From Baffinella frigidus (Eukaryota > Cryptophyceae > Cryptomonadales > Baffinellaceae), in assembly GCA_026770585.1 (NCBI GenBank), contig MU646317.1, positions 395,096 through 406,553 of the forward strand: a DNA stretch of 11,458 bases. Reading direction: 5' to 3'. Positions 1 through 7,400 of the stretch are shown piece after piece. Under the pieces are notes generated by a model that was given only the letters and a program-made list of their open reading frames with translations, ran no database searches and had not been told where the DNA came from. Each line of letters starts with the position of its first letter. The stretch's first letter is position 1. The translations under genes and the position numbers were made by a program.

Positions 1-875
1 CCTGTCATCGTCCCTCCTGTCGTCCCGCCTGTCGTCGCCCCTCCCGCCGCGTCTGTCGTCGTCCCGCCGGTCCCTGCTGTCCCGGTCGCCCCCGCGCCCC
101 CCACGGTCATCTCCGCGCCCGCCGCGGTCGTCCCTGTCGTACCTGTCGCGGTCGTCTCTTCCCCCGCGGCTGTCGCGGTCGTCACGCTGCGCCGGAGGAG
201 GAGGCGGGGGGGGCATTTTCGGGGGGGAGGGCGTCATGCGGAGGGGCTTGGAGTTCTTCATCGCGAGCCCGGGGAACTTCTCCGTGGATTTGTTCTCGAC
301 GTTCTTCTTCGCGGCGGCCTCCTGGGAGAGGGGCACCTTCTTCGGGAGGAGGCGGACGATGAGCGCGTGGAGGGAAGTGACGAACGAGTCGGGGAACTCG
401 GCGCCGTTCTCCTCGAGCGCGCGCTGGAACGCCGAAACGTTGTCGTGCTTCTCCGCCAGGTCGATGATGAACTCCGCGAGCGTCTTGTCGCCCACACCCA
501 CGTGGTTGTCCAGCTCCGTGCACACCTGCCCGCCAACAGCCATCCTCAGCGCGCATTCACCGCCGCTGAGCCCTAGCACGGCCTGCACGTCTTCGCCGTC
601 TCCCGTCACACCCAACAGAACACCACCTTCATAGCGCCCTCCCTGAACAACATCTACACGCACCGCATACATTCCTTGACAAAAATGACCACCCCCCCCG
701 CTCGATACGAGTACATGCAAGGCGCTGCGCAGCTACTGCAGGGCAAGGATCCCAGTGACCCAATCCACCCTCGACACCCATGGCCTACCCCGACCTCGAT
801 CAAAAGGACAAGCCGGCTGCATAGAGGGGGGTCGCCCACCTTGGAGACCAGCGCGAGGCGCTGGAGAGCCTCCAT
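1..875 (-). CDS. DHX8/PRP22-like pre-mRNA splicing DEAH-box helicase, N-terminal part (partial, two exons)
   Basis: Two exons join in phase 0: 875-840 ([12 protein letters not shown]) and 525 down to 1 (175 codons, open to the edge). The joined start reads [28 protein letters not shown], followed by an ENGAEFPDSF segment. This matches the N-terminal helical domain of DHX8/Prp22, where family members have [19 protein letters not shown] and NGAEF. After it come a basic stretch, a run of prolines (about residue 120) and an Arg/Asp/Gly-rich low-complexity linker, which in this family precedes the S1 RNA-binding and helicase domains. Family knowledge: Prp22 releases spliced mRNA from the spliceosome in the nucleus. 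The ATG at 875 is chosen because it has A at -3 and G at +4, and the frame upstream reaches a stop near 933 without another ATG. The S1 and helicase domains are outside the window, so the helicase call rests on the N-terminus only. Confidence 0.86.
526..839 (-). other. Intron 1 of the DHX8/PRP22-like gene
   Basis: A 314-bp phase-0 intron. On the minus strand the donor is AAG|gtgggc at 839 and the acceptor is gggcag|GTG ending at 526. I see no telomere-like repeats and no copies of the flanking exons in it, unlike nearly every intron of the neighbouring gene. Confidence 0.82.
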
Positions 876-1210
876 CGTGCCCAACTTGGCCGGTCCTTGC
901 ACCGAGGAGCGGCGGCAGCTGAACGAGACTTTCTACACCCCCCTTTCAGGTGGCAAAACTGAAGCTTGAGCCATTTTAACGACAACTTTTGAAGTCTAAA
1001 ATAGTGATGCTTGAGGCTCGTAACTTAGGACGGCAACTTTGGGACATTTGAGAATTGCACCCCCCGAACCACGACCCCCAGTCAACGAATCTCGAAATCG
1101 GATCGGGGCAGTATTCCTCAACAAGGAGACCTGCTGATCTTGCACCCAGCTCTCTGTGGCAGGGTTGTCTGAGCGTGACCCGGCCAGTTCCTACAGCCGG
1201 GGCGTACAAA
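876..1210. promoter_or_regulatory. Divergent intergenic spacer, probable bidirectional promoter with both 5' UTRs
   Basis: 335 bp separate the two divergent start codons, so both promoters and both 5' UTRs must lie here unless an upstream non-coding exon exists. I see no convincing TATA box and no repeat array. The role is inferred from gene arrangement only. Confidence 0.55.
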
Positions 1211-1414
1211 ATGGTCGCACAGAGGGCATTTCCTGCGGGGCTGGGCAAGGCGCTGCTCCGCAACGCGCAGCGGGTGCCTTGCAACGTCGGATCGTCGGCG
1301 GTACGCGGCTTGGCGAGCGGTGCAGGATCCGGCAAATGGGCGCTGCCCAAGAACGAGGCCAATTTCACGGCGCTGTCCCCCTTGTCTTTTCTCAAGCGCG
1401 TCGAGCGGGTCCAG
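1211..1414 (+). CDS. Acyl-CoA synthetase exon 1: transit peptide and N-terminal start
   Basis: 68 codons starting MVAQRAFPAG and ending SFLKRVERVQ, donor CAG|gtgcct, phase 0. The ATG has A at -3 and G at +4 and is the only ATG in the open frame. The first 48 residues are basic with no acid, typical of a cleaved organelle presequence. From about residue 45 the sequence LPKNEANFTALSPLSFLKR matches the conserved opening of plant AAE proteins (LP..ANHVPLTPLTFLER-like). Confidence 0.88.
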
Positions 1415-4400
1415 GTGCCTCCCTCCAGGATGGAGGATCCCGGTTAGGTTGCAGCCCTGCTGATCGGGGAGGGGGCCTGTGAGCTCGCCTCGCAGCCTTG
1501 AGCTTGCCCCCCGCATCGCATCTTCAAGAGAATATTGTACAGAGCGACGGTGGCACGGAAGCGCCCCGCAAAAACGAGTTGCACCTCATGTCAAAATCAA
1601 GACACTCGTCACAATTTTGCGTGTGTGTACCGGGGGGGGTCGAAAACCGACCCCTCCTGGTACAAACCGGGCTGTGGTTCATCTCGGTAGCGCACCGTAA
1701 ATAAGACTTAGCTCTGCCTCACTCGAGTTGACCGACTATTCCCAAGTTGACAATGCTGGGGTTGCGGTACTAATCCGTCAACAGAGCCCGGGATCACCAA
1801 ATTGGTGAGCCCAAATAGACTGTCAGACAGGGCTAGGAGACAAAAACGTCGCAGCGGTTGAGTGTCAACACCGGAAACAACGCCCTCCGAAGTGCACAGT
1901 ATTTTTCCAGTCCAAGATTTTCTTGAATTGTACCTGGGGGGGTCTTGCGGTGCCCCCCCCCCCCGGTACAAATCCGCCATCCTTCAATCAGCAGAATACT
2001 CCGCTTCGGGGGGCTTGTAGTGCGGAATGCGCGAGAGTCCCTTCACAGAACCTAGCTTTGTCTCAGTCGATTTGGTCTCACCAATTTGGTGAAACGGGGC
2101 TCTTTTCCGCCGAAAAGTTTACGGACTAGTACCTCAAACCCAGGATGTCCACTTGAGAATCAGTCTGGCAACTTGGCTGAGGCAGAGCTAGAGTACCGGT
2201 CCAGTTTTTGAACACGAGTCTTTTCACAGAACCGGCCATCAGTTTTCTAGCGCTGCCTGAGGAATACTGCGCTCGTCATAAAATACATTTAGAGCAGGAA
2301 ATCTAGTACAAACGGGTAACTAAAATACATGTAGGGAGAGACCAGAGACATCTGGTTCCCGCGTGTGCGCAGCCCGACACCTGCTCAGTCATCCACGCTT
2401 CGGGTGTGCATACTAGCCGTATCTAACCGTATATGCAAAGGTTTATACTAACCGTATTCCAAAGGTATACGAAGGTATAGGCGCTATACGTATACTAAGG
2501 TTGACGTATACAGTCTGATATATGGTTTCCGCGTGTGCGCAGCCCGACACGTGCTCAGTCATCCACGGATCCAAGACCTTCACATGGTACATCCTAAACC
2601 CTACACCCTACACCCTACACCCTAAACCCTACACCCTGAACCTGAAACCCTAAACCCTAAACCCTAAACCCTAAACCCTAAACCCTACACCCTAACCCCC
2701 AAACTCTAACCCTAAACACTTGACCCAAACCCCAAACCCCAAACCCCAAACCCTAAACCCCAAACCCCCAAACCATAAACCATAAACCAATACCCCCAAA
2801 CCATAAACCATAAACCAGTAACCAATAACCATGAACCAGAAACCCTACACCATAACCCCTGAACCCGAACCCCAAACCCTAACCTTTTCCATGTCTCAAA
2901 CGGCGCAGCGTTCCTGGGAGCTGGCGTCGGGGCCCTGAGGGCTGGTGTTGCCTCGACTCTGGAGCAAATCCCCACGTTCAACCATAAACCCTCAACCATA
3001 AATCCTGATCCCTGAACCCTAATCGCGATTGCTATGCCGAACCCCGTGTAGGGGGCAGACGGCGCAGCGCTCGCGGCAGCTGGCGTCGGCGCTGGTCAAA
3101 CTTGGCGTCAAGCCAGGCACCAACCCTACACCCTACACCACATGATGTAGTATGGCTCTGTCTCTGTCTCATTTGCTCTCGCTAATTTGGCGAGAGAAAC
3201 TACGCTCCAAAGTTGCCAGATTTGTACCACGCGCCCAGAAGGTCGACTCCAGAAAATTCCGCCAGTCCGACTCGAGCAGAGCAGTTCGCATCCGCGCTGG
3301 TCAAACTTGGCGTCAAGTCAGGCACCCTCCCACTCGAGGCTGAAAGAAGGACTATTTCTGAAACCTATTTCTTGCGAAATGTCCTACTTTTAGGCGGACA
3401 TTTAGACTTGAGGAAGAACCAGGTTTTTTAAATAGCCATTGTTTCCGCCGTGAGTGGTCAACCCTGCACCAAATGGTGTGTCTGATGTCCTGTAGGAGGA
3501 AGAAGGAATGAGAGAACTCGGCGTGCATCCAGACAAACCCCAAAACTGAACGCTAAACCCGAAGCCAGGCGCCACGGTCGCAGTCGTCTCCAAACCCTCA
3601 ACCCTAAATCCCCAAATCCCCAAACCCCCCAAAACCTAACCCGAAAGCCTAAACTAAACTCTAAACCCTAAACCCTAAACCATAAACCCGACGTCAGGCG
3701 ATACGGTCGCCGTCGTGGCGTCCAACACCCCCGAGATGCTCGAGCTGCATTGGGCGGTCTTACTCCCGAAACTCGAAACCCGAAACCCGAAACCCGAAAC
3801 CCGAAACCCGAAACCACACGCAATCTTTAAATCTGAATCCCGAAAACCGAAGACCGAAACATGAAATGCTCGAGTTGCATTGGGCGGTCTTACTCCCGAA
3901 ACCCGAAACCCTGATCTCTAAAATTTAATCCATAAACCCGAAACGAGACACCCGGAACTCTTATATTTAAAGACGAAGCCCGAAACCCGAAACCTGAAAC
4001 CAGAAACCAGAAACCAGAAACCAGAAACCCGAACCCGAAATGCTCGAGCTACACTGGGCGGTCTTACTCCCAAACCCCGGAACCCTAATCTCTGAACCGT
4101 AATCCATAGACCTGAAGCCAGATACCCGGAACCATAATCTCTCAAGACGAAATCCGGAACCCGAAACCCGAAACCCGAAACCCGAATCCGGAAACCCGAA
4201 ACCCGAAATGCTCGAGCTCCACTGGGCGGTCCGAAACCCGAAACCCGAAACCCGAAACCCGAAACCCGAGACCCGAGCCCGGAACCCGGAACCCGAGACC
4301 TGAATCCGGAAGCCCGAAACCCCGGAAGCCCGCTCGAAATCCCGCAACCCCGCGTCCCCACTCGCTCATGTTTGCAAAACAATGTTCATTTTCAAATAGG

Positions 4401-7400
4401 CGTTCACTACAGGTAAACCCTAAGCTCTACTCCTCCCTCGCAGATTCCGATGGTGGGCGCAGCGATCAACGCCATCAACACGCGCATGTCCCCGCATCAC
4501 TCTGACCATTCACAGTCAAGACGTGACAGTCATTCTCTGACCATTCGCAGTCAAGACTTTACAGTACATTTTTGACCATTCACAGTTAATCTCTCACCTC
4601 TGTGTGCATCCAGTAAACCCTAAACTCTAAGCCTTAAACCCTAAACCATAGTGCTCTCCAACAGGTTCCGATGGTGGGTGCGGTGATCAACGCCATCAAC
4701 ACGCGCGTTTCCGCACAGACGATGGCCTACATTCTTAACCACGGGGAGGCGTCGGTCCTCTTCACGGTCCGTTCCCTAAACCCTGACCCCTAACCCCTAA
4801 CCCCGAAACCCGAAACCCGAAACCCGAAACACGAGAAGGGGTGTATTGTCTAGGGGTTGAGGGGTCCAGGGTTTAGGGTTGATGGTGGAGGGGTGGAGGG
4901 GTGGAGGGGAGAGGTGATCAACGCCATCAACACGCGCGTGTCCGCACAGACAATTGCCTACATCCTCAACCACGGGGAGGCGTCGGTCCTCTTTACGGTT
5001 GCTCTCCCTAACCCCGAAACCCGAGACCCGAACCCCGAACCCCTAAACCCCCAACCCTGAACCACGGCACGGCCTCGGTTCTCAGGGGCTTAGGAGTTTA
5101 GGGGTTCAGGAGTTTAGTGGTTCAGGGGTTGAGGGTTGAGGGGTTGAGGAGATGAAGAGCGTCAACACCAAAACAGATCGTCGCCTACGTCCTCGCTTTA
5201 CAATGCATTGTAAAGCGTCATCGCTTTACAATGCATTGTAAAGCGGTTGTAAAGCGAGCTTACTCCCCCCCTCACAGGATACAGAATTCCCTCTCCCTCT
5301 CCCAGCCTCTGCGCTTTATAATAAACGCTTTACTCCCCCCCTCCATCTCCCCCTCCATCTCCCAGGATAGCGCTCGGCGGTAACACCCAGGAGTTTGTGA
5401 TTTTATGGATGTCCACACTAAATGCCATCATTTAGCAGGACACGGAATTTGCGGGCGCGGTGGGCCAGGCGCTGAAAATCGCCGGACGGACAATGACGGT
5501 TGTCGATATCTGCGATGACCAGGTTTCGAGCCCCCCTAGCCACGCATCGGTCCATTTATGTTTGTGGTACTCATTAATAATTGCTCAGACATGTTGTTGG
5601 CCGACATTTCCACCAGATTTCTGGTCGAAATAACAGTTATCGACATCTGCGACAGCCAGGTTACGAGCCCCCCCCCGTAGAGATGGGCCCGCCTCGGGAT
5701 AGAAATAGGCCCTGGTGCAGAAAGCGTACGTTGGAGGAGGACTTATTTGGACGTGACTCGGTACAAAATTTACGATAGAGGGCTTTAAAAGGCTTTTGAA
5801 GTTCTGATTCCAAATAATTTCTCTTCCAACGTTCGCTTTTCGCATTAACCGCCTCGGGATAGAGATAGACCCGCCTCGAGATAGAGACAAGTCCGCCGCG
5901 GGATAGATTTTGGCCCGCCTCGGGATAGAGGTAGGTCCGCTTCGGGATAGATAGGCCCGCGTCAGCACCAAGCCAAAGGCGGAATCTCTCCGCAACGCGT
6001 AGAAACGAGGCACCTACTCAGCCTACTCTCCACTTAGCAGCGGCCGAGTTCCTTTTCGCCTTGACTTCAAGGTGAAATTCCGGTTAGGTTCCAGGGCAAT
6101 GGATAAGATTCTAGCACAAATCGTTTAGATGAACTGTATCCGTGAAGCCCCCCGGTGGCTGCTAAGTGGTACCTTGGCCTTCTGGGCGACGATGGCGGCT
6201 TTCTTGAGCGTTCGGATGATCTCCTTGTTGCCCTCCACCCACCCCACGCTCTTGCAGTTCAGGCCTGGGTTAGGCTTCAGGGTTCAGGGTTGAGGTTTCG
6301 GGTTTAGAGGTCAGGGTAGGTGGTGTGTCGTGGCAGGTACCGGAGATGAGCGTGGCAGTGCATCACCTTTCTGCGGTTGAGTACGAACCGTTGATTTTCA
6401 TACGCTAACGTCCTGAAAGCCGGGTAGTTACGCCTACGGTATTGCCTACGGTAGGCCGTAGGGGCCTAGGGGGGGTCCTATGAAACATAGGTCCTGGGGG
6501 CTCTACGGCCTACCGTAGGCAATACCGTAGGCTTAACTACCCGGTTTTCAGGACGTTGTCCGATTAATTTGACCCAAGTGGATCCTGAAGATTTCTGAAA
6601 ATCACCTGGCGATTTCCGCAACGTAGGCTCCAAACCTCTTTGTCTGGTACAAAATTTCAACGCTCTCTTGTGTGGTAGGTGCCGGAATTGAACGTGGCGG
6701 CGAATCGCCTCTCAAAGGTTGAGTACGATCAGTGGCCCGCCTCGGGATAGATAGGTCCGCGTCTGCACCAAGACAACGGCGGAGCGTAAGACACACCATG
6801 TTGGTGTCCGACACACCAGAGGGTGTTAGCCACACCAGTTGGGGAGGTGTTGGACACACGAGGGTGTGTGTCGGTGCCGGACGTGCTGAGTGCTGAGTGT
6901 GTTTCGCAGGTGCCGGAGTACAACGTGGCGGCCAATCGCCTCTCAAAGGTTGAGTACGAGGATTTTATCGCTGGGATGCCCGCCCACGGTCATTTCCCAC
7001 CCACTAGGGGTTAGGGTTTAGGGGTAACCTAAACATTTCCCATTCACGAGGGGTTTCCACCCTGGTTTACGGTGTACGCTTCACGGCTTACGATTCACGG
7101 TTTACGGTGCTCGGTTGAGGGTTGAAGGGTTGAGGGGCTGAGGGGTTGAGGGGTTGAGGGGTTGAGGGGTTAAGGGGGTGAGGGGTTGAGGGGGTGAGGG
7201 TTTAGAGTAAGATGATCTGATCGCGGGGATGCCCGCCCACGGGTAATTACCCCCGAACGCTCCCACCCACTTGTTTGGTGGTTTGGGGTTAGGGGTTGGC
7301 GGTTACGGTGTACGTTCTAGGGGTTAGGCGCCCGAACCCGTAACGTTCCCACCCACTTGTTTGGGGATTTTAGGTTTTAGGTTAGGGGTTAGGGGTTAGA

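Larger units (their letters stand above)
1415..2542 (+). other. Intron 1: foldback element plus exon 2 head copy
   Basis: 1128 bp, gtgcct...gcgcag. It holds two G/C-run hairpins (1627-1663 and 1930-1969), the large foldback at 1709-2190, a region of short GTATAC-like words at about 2405-2522, and the head copy of exon 2. No CCCTAAA array is present. Confidence 0.75.
2587..3051 (+). other. Intron 2: telomere-like array plus exon 3 head copy
   Basis: 465 bp, gtacat...gtgtag. Mostly CCCTAAA, CCCTACA and CATAAACC variants on the plus strand, interrupted by a fragment of exon 3. Confidence 0.75.
3117..3697 (+). other. Intron 3 (GC-AG): exon 3 tail, repeat, exon 4 head
   Basis: 581 bp, gcacca...gtcag. 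In order it contains a dispersed-repeat copy (3155-3235), a tail copy of exon 3, unrecognised sequence (3322-3540), a head copy of exon 4, and a CCCTAAA array. Confidence 0.68.
3765..4340 (+). repeat. CCCGAAA minisatellite array
   Basis: Dozens of CCCGAAAC units, a G-for-T variant of the telomere-like motif, nearly confined to this intron. Minus-strand reading frames through it look like long SGFRVSGF repeats but are array artefacts. Confidence 0.92.
3757..4664 (+). other. Intron 4: CCCGAAA arrays with exon 4 tails, then exon 5 head
   Basis: 908 bp, gtctta...caacag. Three exon 4 tails sit inside a CCCGAAA array. An exon 5 head, a three-copy repeat of about 40 bp (4498-4590) and a short CCCTAAA stretch follow. 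Confidence 0.78.
4767..5438 (+). other. Intron 5: exon 5 tails, mixed-strand telomere-like arrays, twin palindromes
   Basis: 672 bp, gtccgt...tagcag. C-rich (4773-4830, 5008-5060) and G-rich (4840-4913, 5085-5155) stretches alternate. A pyrimidine-rich stretch follows at 5264-5370. Confidence 0.75.
5523..6909 (+). other. Intron 6: exon 6 tail, GATAG minisatellite, two foldbacks, two exon 7 heads
   Basis: 1387 bp, gtttcg...tcgcag. Includes G-rich telomere-like sequence at 6263-6325 and GTGTC/ACACC modules at 6787-6870. About 5967-6262 shows no recognisable feature. Confidence 0.75.

Noticed and set aside
236-634. Plus-strand frame of 132 codons opposite the helicase exon
   Set aside because: Shadow of the minus-strand DHX8/PRP22-like exon in GC-rich DNA, with no family resemblance.
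976-1516. Minus-strand frames opposite exon 1 of the acyl-CoA synthetase
   Set aside because: The plus-strand frame has the transit-peptide and SFLKR family match; the opposite frames are GC-driven shadows.
2594-2882. A chromosome-end telomere
   Set aside because: The units are degenerate, interrupted by exon fragments, occur in both orientations and lie between exons of one gene, so they are interstitial.
3918-4382. Long minus-strand frames rich in SGFRVSGF repeats
   Set aside because: They are translations of the CCCGAAA array, which stays open in several frames. They resemble no protein and overlap intron 4.
5585-6013. Minus-strand frame of 142 codons
   Set aside because: Covers the exon 6 tail, an inverted-repeat element and the GATAG minisatellite; its composition is repeat-derived.
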